NCBI RefSeq assembly: GCF_004404055.1
Contig: NZ_SOHK01000023.1
Location: 1-64,000, forward strand
DNA length: 64,000 nucleotides
Direction of reading: 5' to 3'
From: Cryobacterium ruanii
GTDB taxonomy: Bacteria; Actinomycetota; Actinomycetes; Actinomycetales; Microbacteriaceae
The notes under the pieces were generated by a model that worked only from the letters and a program-made list of their open reading frames with translations, searched no databases and was not told the DNA's origin. Positions 30,781-39,075 of the stretch are shown one piece after another. Numbering within the stretch: position 1 is the first letter of the stretch; each line of letters starts with the position of its first letter. The position numbers and the translations under genes were made by a program.

Positions 30781-31914
30781 TTATTCGGCTCGGGTCGACT
30801 CGGTTTGACGGGACCGATCCGTGCGTCCCAGACGGGCCAGGGCCTCCAGGAACAGGGACGTCTCCTTCTCGGTGCCGGCCGTCACCCGCAAGTGGCCGGG
30901 AATGCCGACGTCGCGAATGAGGATTCCCTCGGCGAGCAGCGCCGTAAACGTCTCCTGCGGGTCAGCCACTCCGCCGAACAGAACGAAGTTGCTCCAGCTC
31001 CGGTGCGGGGCATAGCCCAGGCCAACCAGCTCGACCGCGAGCCGGTCGCGCTGTCCACGAATGTCGTCGACCATCGCGAGCATCTCGACGCTGTGGGCCA
31101 GGGCGGCGTTTGCCGCAGCCTGCGTCAGGACGGAGAGGTGGTACGGCAGACGGACCAGGCGCAGGGCATCCGTCACCGCCGGATCGGCCGCTAGGTACCC
31201 CACTCGGGCACCAGCAAAAGCAAAGGCCTTGCTCATCGTGCGCGAAACGAGCAGGCGTTCCCGACCCGGCAGAAGGGTGAGCGCGCTCGGCGTGCCGAGG
31301 GGCGCGAATTCGGCGTAAGCCTCATCGACGACGACGATACCGTCGGTCGCGTCGTAGGCGGCGGCGATGGTCTCGAGTGAGAGCGGGGTGCCGGTGGGGT
31401 TGTTCGGCGAGCACAAAAAAATGACATCGGGGCTGGTGCGGATGATTTCACTCACGGCGGTGGCCGGCGACAACTCGTAGCCAGCGTCACGGGCGCCCGG
31501 AATCCAGGTGGTGTCGGTTCCCGACGCGAGGATCGAGTACATCGAGTAAGTGGGGGTGAAGCCGAGTAGGCTGCGCCCAGGTCCACCGAAAGCCTGAAGC
31601 ACCTGCTGGAGCACTTCGTTGGAGCCGTTGGCCGCCCAGATGTTTTCGGCACTGAGTATGCTGTCGGCACCGAGCCCTTCGCTGAGATAGCGGGCGAGCG
31701 CCTCGCGCAAGGCGGTGAATTCGCGGTCAGGGTACCGATTCACCGAGCGGATGGCCTCGGCCAGGTTGGCGAGGATGTCGCGGGCGACCGCCTCGGGAAT
31801 GGGGTGCGTGTTCTCGTTGACGTTCAGGGCCACCGGCACGTGCAATTGCGGAGCACCGTACGGGGTCAGGCCTTGCAGGTTGTTGCGGAGCGGAAGGTCA
31901 TCGAGGCTGGTCAC
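30781..31914 (-). CDS. hisC: histidinol-phosphate aminotransferase
   Basis: The 377-residue PLP enzyme transaminates imidazole acetol phosphate. It has LNVNENTHP near the N terminus, FLCSPNNPTG (PLP-binding Asn), VVVDEAYAEF, and the Schiff-base lysine in SRTMSKAFAFAGARVGY. I chose GTG at 31914: upstream codons in the frame give an unrelated tail. TAGCAT lies seven bases upstream and no SD is visible, so the his operon mRNA may be leaderless. Confidence 0.95.
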   Translation of the reverse strand: MTSLDDLPLRNNLQGLTPYGAPQLHVPVALNVNENTHPIPEAVARDILANLAEAIRSVNRYPDREFTALREALARYLSEGLGADSILSAENIWAANGSNEVLQQVLQAFGGPGRSLLGFTPTYSMYSILASGTDTTWIPGARDAGYELSPATAVSEIIRTSPDVIFLCSPNNPTGTPLSLETIAAAYDATDGIVVVDEAYAEFAPLGTPSALTLLPGRERLLVSRTMSKAFAFAGARVGYLAADPAVTDALRLVRLPYHLSVLTQAAANAALAHSVEMLAMVDDIRGQRDRLAVELVGLGYAPHRSWSNFVLFGGVADPQETFTALLAEGILIRDVGIPGHLRVTAGTEKETSLFLEALARLGRTDRSRQTESTRAE

Positions 31915-31921
31915 ACTATCT

Positions 31922-31927
31922 ATGCTA
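31922..31927 (-). promoter_or_regulatory. -10 hexamer of putative leaderless his operon promoter
   Basis: TAGCAT on the minus strand, 7 nt before the hisC GTG, in the gap between hisC and the LysM gene. Confidence 0.5.
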
Positions 31928-31972
31928 CGACCCTGTGCTGTTGCACCTGGCCCGTTAAGAAACGGCGGGTTC

Positions 31973-32392
31973 TCAGGAGTCGGTGGGGACCTCCAGGCGC
32001 TGGCCAGGCTGCAAAGTTTCAACCGACAGCGCGTTCAGGCGTTTGATGTCGGCGACCAGGTCTCGCGGATCTGCGGATGGAGAGATCTCTTCGGCAAGGT
32101 CCCACAGGGTCTGGCCGGGTTCGACCGTGATGAATCGGGCTGAGCCGACGTCGGTCGGTGAGTAGGCAAGCGTGGCGATGATTCCCGAGTCCGTGGTGTA
32201 CGACATGACGTCGATACCCGTGGCGGAATCCGACGCATCGGCCGCTCCCCCATTGATGGCGAAGGCGACGGCACCGAGCACGAGCGGCACGGCGGCCAGG
32301 GCTGTGAGCACGACGCGCCCGCGCCGGGTGAGGCGAAGATGGGTGATGGGGGCGTTGTGAAGAGGTAGTGCGGGTGCAAGTGCTGTGGTCAT
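31973..32392 (-). CDS. LysM-domain membrane protein divergent from lexA
   Basis: The 139-residue protein has a short cytoplasmic segment, one membrane helix (VVLTALAAVPLVLGAVAFAI, about residues 28-47) and a C-terminal LysM domain (ITVEPGQTLWDLAEEI to LQPGQRLEVP) for peptidoglycan binding. Position and layout match YneA of Bacillus and the LysM protein beside lexA in mycobacteria, which are DNA-damage-induced cell-division inhibitors or wall enzymes. That role here is inferred. ATG at 32392 has GGAGG upstream. Its promoter carries LexA-box-like repeats. Confidence 0.85.
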   Translation of the reverse strand: MTTALAPALPLHNAPITHLRLTRRGRVVLTALAAVPLVLGAVAFAINGGAADASDSATGIDVMSYTTDSGIIATLAYSPTDVGSARFITVEPGQTLWDLAEEISPSADPRDLVADIKRLNALSVETLQPGQRLEVPTDS

Positions 32393-32472
32393 GTCAAACC
32401 TCCAGGGTTGGCGGGCTGCGAGTCTCGTATCCGGCCCTCGGCCGGGACGGCCGAATACGAAACTATGTTCCG

Positions 32473-32501
32473 AATATAACTTCGAACAATCGAACATGCA
32501 A
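32473..32501 (-). promoter_or_regulatory. LysM gene promoter with LexA-box-like repeats in the spacer
   Basis: On the minus strand TTGCAT (32501-32496) and TATATT (32478-32473) are 17 bp apart, one of the best promoters in the window. The spacer contains GTTCGA twice, two bases apart, the half-site of the actinobacterial/Bacillus SOS box (CGAAC-N4-GTTCG), but arranged as direct repeats. Confidence 0.65.
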
Positions 32502-32540
32502 GCCTTTTCTGGTCTTGGCCCGGAATTTCGAGCAACACAC

Positions 32541-32556
32541 TCGAATAAGTGTTTGT
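32541..32556. promoter_or_regulatory. candidate LexA operator in the lexA/LysM intergenic region
   Basis: TCGAATAAGTGTTTGT matches TCGAAC-N4-GTTCGA at nine of twelve positions. It lies between the two divergent promoters. Confidence 0.4.
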
Positions 32557-32581
32557 TTCAGGGCGGGGAACTGGATAAACT

Positions 32582-32610
32582 TTCGATAGATCAATTGCGT
32601 GATTTACACT
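32582..32610 (+). promoter_or_regulatory. candidate lexA promoter
   Basis: TTCGAT (32582-32587), 17 bp, TACACT (32605-32610). The -10 is good and the -35 weak. It would give a leader of about 65 nt before the GTG at 32684. Confidence 0.45.
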
Positions 32611-32683
32611 CAACCAGACACCACCGACATTCCCGCCAGGCATGGTTTTAGGCCAGGCGGGACCGACTCCAGAAGGGCAGATC

Positions 32684-33388
32684 GTGACACAAGATTCCGG
32701 CGCTACCCGCGACAAGGGCGGCACCCGACGCCGCAAGAGTTTGAGCCAACGCCAGCTCGCTATTCTCGACGTGATCCAGCGTTCGGTGAGCTCGCGCGGC
32801 TACCCGCCGAGCATGCGTGAGATCGGCGACGCGGTCGGTCTCGCCTCACTGTCGAGCGTGACCCACCAGCTCAACCAGCTGGAGCTCAGCGGCTATCTGC
32901 GCCGCGACCCGAATCGCCCCCGGGCACTCGAGGTACTCATCGAGATTCAGCGTGCCCCCGAAGACGTCGGTACCGGCGACCAGGACACCTTTCACCCCGG
33001 CGTTCAGGTCGGCGACGCCGCAATGGTTCCCCTAGTTGGTCGAATTGCTGCCGGCATCCCGATAACAGCCGACCAGCAGATCGACGAGATCTTCCCGCTG
33101 CCCCGCCAGCTCGTGGGGCAAGGCGAGCTGTTTATGCTCAAGGTCGTCGGGGAATCCATGATCGACGCTGCCATCTGTGACGGCGACTGGGTGGTCGTGC
33201 GGCAGCAGAAGACCGCGGAGAACGGCGAGATCGTCGCGGCCATGCTCGACAACGAAGCCACCGTCAAGGTGCTGCGCAAGCGCGACGGCCACACCTGGCT
33301 GCTTCCGCGCAACAGCAACTTCGAACCGATCGTGGGCGACTTTGCCGACATTCTCGGCAAGGTCGTCGCGGTGTTGCGCTCGGTCTAG
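32684..33388 (+). CDS. lexA: SOS repressor LexA
   Basis: LexA represses SOS genes and cuts itself when RecA is active. The 234-residue protein has an N-terminal winged HTH ([19 protein letters not shown]) and a C-terminal S24 peptidase. Self-cleavage should occur at Ala123-Gly124 in IAAGIP; the catalytic pair is Ser158 (GESMID) and Lys195 (EATVK), with the usual 37-residue spacing. I chose GTG at 32684, preceded by AGAAGGG, over an ATG at 32642. It is divergent from the LysM gene. Confidence 0.96.
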   Translation: MTQDSGATRDKGGTRRRKSLSQRQLAILDVIQRSVSSRGYPPSMREIGDAVGLASLSSVTHQLNQLELSGYLRRDPNRPRALEVLIEIQRAPEDVGTGDQDTFHPGVQVGDAAMVPLVGRIAAGIPITADQQIDEIFPLPRQLVGQGELFMLKVVGESMIDAAICDGDWVVVRQQKTAENGEIVAAMLDNEATVKVLRKRDGHTWLLPRNSNFEPIVGDFADILGKVVAVLRSV

Positions 33389-33417
33389 TCGTTTTACGTA
33401 CACTTTGGTGCCACATG

Positions 33418-33451
33418 ACAGGCCCGACCACCATTCGGTGATCGGGCCTGT
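33418..33451. terminator. bidirectional terminator between lexA and metE
   Basis: ACAGGCCCGA pairs with TCGGGCCTGT; after one mismatch CACC/GGTG extends the stem to an ATTC loop. It lies between the convergent lexA and metE stops. Confidence 0.75.
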
Positions 33452-33470
33452 TACTGTCCCGAATCTGAAG

Positions 33471-35810
33471 CTAGGCACCAACCCGGGCATCGCGGCGTTC
33501 GCGCACCACCCGGGTCGCGGCGAGCATGTTGTGCAGGGACTGCACGGTCTCCTCGTAGCCACGGGTCTTCAACCCGCAGTCCGGGTTCACCCAGACCTGG
33601 CGTTCGGGAATGGATTCCAGGGCGGTGTCGAGCAGGGTCGTCATTTCGTCGACGCTCGGCACCCGCGGCGAATGGATGTCGTAGATTCCGGCACCGATCC
33701 CGTGGTCGAAACCGCCAGCCTCGATCTCCCGCACCACCTCCATGCGCGACCGCGCCGCTTCAATACTCGTCACATCGGCGTCGAGGTTGCGGATGGCTTC
33801 GATGACGACGCCGAATTCCGAGTAGCAGAGGTGCGTGTGAATCTGGGTCGCATCCGATACCCCGGCTGTGGCGAGCCGGAATGAGCCGACCGACCAGTCC
33901 AGATATTCGGCCTGATCCCCCGTCTTCAACGGCAGCAACTCACGAAGAGCCGGCTCGTCCACCTGGACGATCTTGATGCCCGCGGCCTCGAGGTCCCCGA
34001 TTTCATCGCGCAGGGCAAGTGCCACCTGGCGGGCCGTCTCACCGAGTGGCTGGTCGTCGCGCACGAACGACCAGGCCAGTATCGTAACCGGACCAGTGAG
34101 CATGCCCTTGACCGGCTTCGATGTGAGGCTCTGCGTATACACCGACCAGTCAACCGTGATCGGTGCCGGGCGCGACACGTCACCCCACAAAATTGATGGC
34201 CGGGTGCAGCGGCTGCCGTAGGACTGTACCCACCCGTTCTCGGTCACGGCGAACCCGTCGAGGTTCTCCGCGAAGTACTGCACCATGTCATTGCGTTCGG
34301 GTTCGCCGTGCACGAGCACGTCGAGGCCGATCTCTTCCTGCAGCGCCACGACGCGGCCGATCTCGGCGCGCATCAGGTCACGGTAGTCGTTGGCAGGGAG
34401 AGCTCCCTGGAGAAACTGGGCGCGTGCCCGGCGAATATCTGCGGTCTGCGGGAACGACCCGATCGTGGTGGTCGGCAACATCGGCAACTGCAGCGCAGCG
34501 TCCTGGGCGATCAGGCGATCAGCGTAGGCCCCGCGGGTGAAGTCGGCGTTGATCAATGCGGCGGCACGATCACGCACAGCGTCAACGCGCACACCGGGAG
34601 CGGTCCGCCGTGCGGCCAGCGCGGCCTCGGCAGCGGCCAGCGGCTCGGCAATGGCCACCCGGCCGGCGCTGAGGCCGCGGGCGAGTGCCGCGACCTGTGC
34701 GACCTTTTGGTCGGCGAATGCCAGCCAGCTCACGAGCGAACCCGACAGCGACGTTTCATCGAGCACGTCGTGCGGCACGTGCAGCAGGGAAGTCGAAGTG
34801 CACACGGCCACGGACTCGGACAGTCCGCGAACGCTCTCGGCGGTGTCGAACGCTCCAGCCAGGTCGCCGCGCCAGATGTTGTGCCCGTCGATCACCCCGG
34901 CGACCAGGGTCTTGCCGGCCAGCCCGGGCACCGCCTGCGGCAAGGCGCCCCGCACCAGGTCGAGCCCAATCGCTTCAACGGCCGTGGCGGCGAGCACCGG
35001 CAGGGCATCGTCAAGGCTGCCGTAGGGTGCCGATACGAACAGGGCCGACCGCCCGGTCAGCCGGCCGAGCACGCCATAAGCGGATGCGACGGCCGCCAGC
35101 GTGTCCGCGCGCGCGACGTCGATGGATTCGCTGACCAGACCCGGTTCGTCGAGCTGCACCCACTCGGCGCCGGCATCCGCTAGCCGCGTCAGCAGCGCCG
35201 CGTAGACAGGAATGAGATCGTCGAGCCGCGACAGCGGGGAGAACCCGGCCGGGGCATCGTCGCTTGCCTTGCTGAGCAGCAGGAAGGTCACCGGGCCGAC
35301 GAGCACCGGGCGTGTGAGAAAACCGGCCGCTTTCGCCTCGGCGAATTCCCGTACGATACGGTCACCAGCGAGGGAGAACACGGTCTCCGGGCCGATCTCG
35401 GGCACGAGATAGTGGTAATTGGAGTCGAACCATTTGGTCATCTCCAGTGGCAAGTTCTCACCTTCGCCGCGGGCCAGAGTGAAGTATCCGGCGAGGTCCA
35501 GGGTTCCGTCAGCGGCGACGAGCGAGGCGAACCGGGACGGAATCGCCCCCACGGCGACGATGGTATCGAGCACCTGGTCGTAGTAGGAGAACGTCTCGGG
35601 AATCGAGGAGTCCGTGCGTCCCAGACCGAGTTCAACGAGCCGATCACGAGTGGTCGCGCGAAGCTCGGCAGCAACGCTTTCGAGATCGGAGGCGTTGATC
35701 GTACCCGACCAGAACGCTTCAACGGCCTTCTTTAGCTCCCGCCGCCGCCCGATGCGCGGATAACCGAGGATGGTGCCGGTGGGAAAGGCGGGAGACGCAG
35801 AAATGGGCAT
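33471..35810 (-). CDS. metE: cobalamin-independent methionine synthase
   Basis: MetE transfers the methyl group of methyl-tetrahydrofolate to homocysteine using zinc. The 779-residue protein has the duplicated barrel. The N-terminal GYPRIGRRRELKKA segment and the C-terminal zinc ligands HTHLCYSEF (His, Cys) and VNPDCGLKTRG (Cys) are present. ATG at 35810 has AAGGA six bases upstream. It follows metF, which makes its methyl donor, across a 90-bp gap with a strong hairpin. I see no cobalamin riboswitch in that gap. Confidence 0.97.
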   Translation of the reverse strand: MPISASPAFPTGTILGYPRIGRRRELKKAVEAFWSGTINASDLESVAAELRATTRDRLVELGLGRTDSSIPETFSYYDQVLDTIVAVGAIPSRFASLVAADGTLDLAGYFTLARGEGENLPLEMTKWFDSNYHYLVPEIGPETVFSLAGDRIVREFAEAKAAGFLTRPVLVGPVTFLLLSKASDDAPAGFSPLSRLDDLIPVYAALLTRLADAGAEWVQLDEPGLVSESIDVARADTLAAVASAYGVLGRLTGRSALFVSAPYGSLDDALPVLAATAVEAIGLDLVRGALPQAVPGLAGKTLVAGVIDGHNIWRGDLAGAFDTAESVRGLSESVAVCTSTSLLHVPHDVLDETSLSGSLVSWLAFADQKVAQVAALARGLSAGRVAIAEPLAAAEAALAARRTAPGVRVDAVRDRAAALINADFTRGAYADRLIAQDAALQLPMLPTTTIGSFPQTADIRRARAQFLQGALPANDYRDLMRAEIGRVVALQEEIGLDVLVHGEPERNDMVQYFAENLDGFAVTENGWVQSYGSRCTRPSILWGDVSRPAPITVDWSVYTQSLTSKPVKGMLTGPVTILAWSFVRDDQPLGETARQVALALRDEIGDLEAAGIKIVQVDEPALRELLPLKTGDQAEYLDWSVGSFRLATAGVSDATQIHTHLCYSEFGVVIEAIRNLDADVTSIEAARSRMEVVREIEAGGFDHGIGAGIYDIHSPRVPSVDEMTTLLDTALESIPERQVWVNPDCGLKTRGYEETVQSLHNMLAATRVVRERRDARVGA

Positions 35811-35874
35811 GATAATTCCTTCACTGGAGCAATAGTGGCTGGACCGATCGGAGAAAACGAACGTGATGGGGGTG

Positions 35875-35901
35875 GGCCTGCGCGCTTGAGCGCGCGAGGC
35901 C
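35875..35901 (-). other. metF-metE intercistronic hairpin
   Basis: GGCCT-GCGCGC-TTGA-GCGCGC-(G)-AGGCC, 11 pairs with one bulge, begins at the metF stop. There is no U tract, so it may stabilise the metF mRNA or reduce read-through into metE. Confidence 0.5.
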
Positions 35902-36866
35902 TAGGGCATGGCAGCGGGCACCGGCAGCGCCCCACACCCCTCAAGTACCGACAGCACAGTCTCGTGCTGGTTGAAGGCATAGAGGTGCAGGCCGGGAGCA
36001 CCGCCCGCGAGAACGTCCTGGCCGAGGCGGACGGCGTGGTCGATGCCGATCTGCCGCTGACCTTCCTCGGTCGGTTCGACCTCAAGCTCGATGGAGAGTG
36101 CGGCCGGCAGTTTTTCACCGGAGAGCTGCAGAATGCGACGCAACCGGTTCGGGCTGGTCACCGGCATGATACCGGGAAGAATGGGAAAGAATACCCCGGC
36201 GGAGCGGGCACGCTGGATGAAGCTCAGATAGTCGTCGGCGTGGAAGAACAGCTGGGTGATCGCGAGATTGGCCCCGGCGGCCTGCTTGGCCAGCAGGGTG
36301 TCGATGTCCTGGGTGACCGACCGCGAGTTGGGGTGGCCGTTCGGGAAGGCGGCGACACCGATGCGCACCTTGCTGCGTTCGGTTTTCACCCCGCGGGCGG
36401 CGGGCAGTCCCGGGATCACGGTTTCAATGTACGGCACCCGCTCGGTCTGCACCCGGTGGATGAGCTGCACCAGCTCCCCCGCGCTGTGCAGGTCGCCGAG
36501 AAAGGAGGTGTCGCCTTCGATCGCACCCTGCGGTGCGTCGCCGCGAATGGCGAGGAAGCTGCGGATGCCGGCGTCGAGAAACTGCCGAATGAGCCGACTC
36601 GCCTCCGCGTGCGAGGAGCCGACGCAGGTAAGGTGCGCCATCGCATCCACTGTCGTGTGGTCCTTGATGTAGCGCAGCACGTCGAGCGAGGAGTCGCGCG
36701 ACGAGCCGTTGGCACCGTAGGTAACGGAGATGAACTCGGGCCCGGCCGCGGCCAGGTGATCGATGGTGCGCGTCAGAGCTGCTGCTGCCGCCACCGATTT
36801 TGGCGGATACACCTCGAATGAGAACGCCGGGCGGGCGTTGCACGCAGAAATCCCTGTCGTGGTCAT
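35901..36866 (-). CDS. metF: methylenetetrahydrofolate reductase
   Basis: MetF reduces methylene-THF to methyl-THF with NAD(P)H and FAD. The 321-residue barrel has FSFEVYPPKS at the N terminus with the catalytic Glu, VTYGANGSSR, HLTCVGSS and LAIRGDAPQG. ATG at 36866 is preceded by GAGGAA. It is the first gene of metF-metE, with a roughly 590-bp upstream region that may hold its control sites. Confidence 0.95.
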   Translation of the reverse strand: MTTTGISACNARPAFSFEVYPPKSVAAAAALTRTIDHLAAAGPEFISVTYGANGSSRDSSLDVLRYIKDHTTVDAMAHLTCVGSSHAEASRLIRQFLDAGIRSFLAIRGDAPQGAIEGDTSFLGDLHSAGELVQLIHRVQTERVPYIETVIPGLPAARGVKTERSKVRIGVAAFPNGHPNSRSVTQDIDTLLAKQAAGANLAITQLFFHADDYLSFIQRARSAGVFFPILPGIMPVTSPNRLRRILQLSGEKLPAALSIELEVEPTEEGQRQIGIDHAVRLGQDVLAGGAPGLHLYAFNQHETVLSVLEGCGALPVPAAMP

Positions 36867-37457
36867 AGTTCCTCATTCGGCAGAAGCTGTGCAGCGGTGG
36901 TGGCCGGGCGGCCGCGGACGCCGCCAGCAGGCTGGCGGTTCTTCGCGGGCGGATGCCGGGCTCGGCTGTCGCTCCATGCCGGGGAACGGATTCCGTCGGC
37001 AACGATTGATTAGACACTAACAACCCGAACGCTGACGTTGGCGAATATGACAATTCATGTCATCCCGCGGTCACTGTTGTTACGTTCGGACATCGATGAA
37101 AACTCGGTCTGCCCGTGGCTGGCCTCTTCACGACACCATCTTGGCCGCACGACACAATTACGACGCCTGCAGGAACACGTTCCCCAGGCTGGAGAGGTGC
37201 CGCTTCCGGAACCGGGCGAAACACCATGACAGACGATTCTGCGGCATCCACTCATCCAAAGACGGCGGCACCAACATCGCCGCCACTGCCACCGCCACCG
37301 CCACTGCCAACGTCGCCGCCACCGCCACCGGTCAGCATGCTCAAGCTCCGTCGAGGGAACTGACCATCAGAATCGCTCAGAAGCAATTTCCCGGACCGAT
37401 GCAGAAGGCCCGGGACTCAACCTGCGTTCTCAACTTTGCTGTTACTGAACCACGCGC
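36867..37457. other. 590-bp region between metF and hflX
   Basis: No convincing gene. It holds a perfect stem CCGCCAGC-AG-GCTGGCGG (36921-36938) in the metF leader, a CGGATGCC octamer at 36950, and a palindrome at 37047-37063. A possible 45-codon frame at 37226-37363 (+) encodes a proline-rich peptide with no SD and no known relative. TCCCGG/CCGGGA near 37390-37410 could be a weak terminator for hflX. Confidence 0.5.
37047..37063. promoter_or_regulatory. palindromic operator candidate upstream of metF
   Basis: ATGACA-ATTCA-TGTCAT, 6-bp arms with a 5-bp spacer, AT-rich against its surroundings. It lies about 180 bp before metF. It does not match the McbR site I remember from Corynebacterium, so the regulator is unknown. 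Confidence 0.4.
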
Positions 37458-39035
37458 CTAAGAGGACACTGCGGGCAGAATGACGAACGGCGCGAACTGT
37501 GGTTCGATCTCGGGGGTGACAAACGCCGTCACGTGAGTACCATCCTCCACGTAGTCCGTGACCTCAATGCGCCCCTGATCGTGCAGCACGGCGATGAGAT
37601 CGCCGCGGTCGTAGGGAATGAGCAGGTCGAGTTCAATCTGCGGCGTCGGCAGCAGCAGCGCCACTGCGGCCAGCACGGTGTCGATGCCCTCCCCGGTTCG
37701 CGCAGACACGAACGTTGCTTTCGGCTCGAGACCGCGCAGCACGAGCCGGTCGTCGTCGCTGATCAGGTCACTCTTGTTGAAGACGACTAGTTCGGGAATA
37801 TCGCGTGCACCGACCTCGGAGATGACGTCGCGCACGGTGGCGAGTTGCGCGACGGGGTCGGGGTGGGATGCGTCGACGACGTGCACGATGACGTCGGCGT
37901 CGGCGACTTCTTCGAGGGTCGAGCGAAAGGCTTCGACCAATTGGTGGGGCAGGTTGCGCACGAACCCCACCGTGTCGGTCAGCGTGTACAGGCGGCCGTC
38001 GGCGGTCGTCGACTTGCGCACGGTAGCGTCGAGGGTCGCGAATAGGGAGTTCTCGACCAGCACTCCGGCCTTGGTGATGCGGTTGAGCAAGCTGGACTTG
38101 CCGGCGTTGGTGTACCCCACGATGGCCACCGATGGTACGGCATTGCGCTTGCGGTTGGCGCGTTTGGCTTCGCGGGCCGGCTTCATCTCGACCATCTGCT
38201 TGCGCAGTTTGGACATCCGGGTGTGGATGCGACGTCGGTCGAGTTCGATCTTGGTCTCACCGGGGCCGCGCGAACCCATTCCGGCTCCGGTGCCACCGAC
38301 CTGACCACCGGCCTGGCGGGACATGGAGTCGCCCCAGCCGCGCAGGCGCGGAAGCATGTAGGCCATCTGGGCCAGTTCGACCTGCGCCTTGCCCTCGCGG
38401 CTCTTGGCGTGCTGGCTGAAGATGTCAAGGATCACGGCGGTGCGGTCGATGACCTTGACCTTGACCACGTCTTCGAGGGCACGCCGCTGGCTGGGAGCGA
38501 GTTCGGTGTCGGCGATGACGGTGTCGGCGCCGAGCGCCTTCACGATGTCAGCCACCTCCTGGGCCTTGCCCTTGCCGAGGTAGGTGCTCGGATCTGGCGT
38601 GGCCCGACGCTGGAGCAACCCGTCGAGCACGGTCGCCCCGGCGGTTTCTGCGAGGGCGGCGAGTTCCCGCATGGAGTTTTCGGCGTCGTCGACGGTGCCG
38701 TGGGTATATACGCCCACGAGCACGACGTTTTCCAGCCGCAGCTGCCGGTATTCGACCTCTGTGACGTCTTCGAGTTCGGTGGAAAGCCCTCCTACTCGGC
38801 GCAACGCATTGCGATCGGCACGTTCGGATTGGTCACCGTCGTGGTCACTGCCGTCGTACTCGCCGGAGGCCTGGTCTTGCAGGGCCTGGGCCGACCCGCT
38901 GCGGAACAGGGAGTAACCGGCACTTTTGCTGTCGGCGCTGGCCAATACGCGCGCGACAACATCGTCTGCGTCGAGGGCTTCTGCGCCTGGGTTTACTACC
39001 GCTTCGTTGCCCGAAGGCGCCGTTGGATCATTCAT
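37458..39035 (-). CDS. hflX: ribosome-associated GTPase HflX
   Basis: HflX splits stalled or stressed ribosomes. The 525-residue protein has the N-terminal HflX domain (about residues 110-260), a GSRGPGETKIELDRR linker, and a G domain with GYTNAGKSS (P-loop near 310), DTVGFVR and NKSD. An acidic low-complexity N-terminal extension of about 90 residues precedes the domain. TAAGGT lies seven bases before the ATG at 39035, with no clear SD. Its neighbour in the divergent direction is a methyltransferase gene 40 bp away. Confidence 0.95.
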   Translation of the reverse strand: MNDPTAPSGNEAVVNPGAEALDADDVVARVLASADSKSAGYSLFRSGSAQALQDQASGEYDGSDHDGDQSERADRNALRRVGGLSTELEDVTEVEYRQLRLENVVLVGVYTHGTVDDAENSMRELAALAETAGATVLDGLLQRRATPDPSTYLGKGKAQEVADIVKALGADTVIADTELAPSQRRALEDVVKVKVIDRTAVILDIFSQHAKSREGKAQVELAQMAYMLPRLRGWGDSMSRQAGGQVGGTGAGMGSRGPGETKIELDRRRIHTRMSKLRKQMVEMKPAREAKRANRKRNAVPSVAIVGYTNAGKSSLLNRITKAGVLVENSLFATLDATVRKSTTADGRLYTLTDTVGFVRNLPHQLVEAFRSTLEEVADADVIVHVVDASHPDPVAQLATVRDVISEVGARDIPELVVFNKSDLISDDDRLVLRGLEPKATFVSARTGEGIDTVLAAVALLLPTPQIELDLLIPYDRGDLIAVLHDQGRIEVTDYVEDGTHVTAFVTPEIEPQFAPFVILPAVSS

Positions 39036-39042
39036 CCCATTA

Positions 39043-39048
39043 ACCTTA
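39043..39048 (-). promoter_or_regulatory. -10 hexamer of putative leaderless hflX promoter
   Basis: TAAGGT on the minus strand, 7 nt before the hflX ATG, inside the 40-bp divergent intergenic region. Confidence 0.45.
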
Positions 39049-39075
39049 GTTGAACGAACTTGAAAGGTTCCTCTT

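Noticed and set aside
32482-32497. TCGAACAATCGAACAT as a full LexA palindrome
   Set aside because: The second half is a direct rather than inverted repeat of the first; I report it only as half-sites within the LysM promoter.
35811-35900. Possible riboswitch before metE
   Set aside because: The gap is only 90 bp and contains just one simple hairpin; cobalamin and SAM riboswitch folds need more conserved sequence, which is absent.
37290-37340. Short CCGCCA-type repeats as a CRISPR or regulatory array
   Set aside because: The repeat is a simple trinucleotide-like tract without spacers; it is low-complexity DNA.
37057-37461. 134-codon plus-strand frame in the metF-hflX gap
   Set aside because: No SD, biased composition and a run of Ala-Thr repeats from low-complexity DNA; not supported as a gene.
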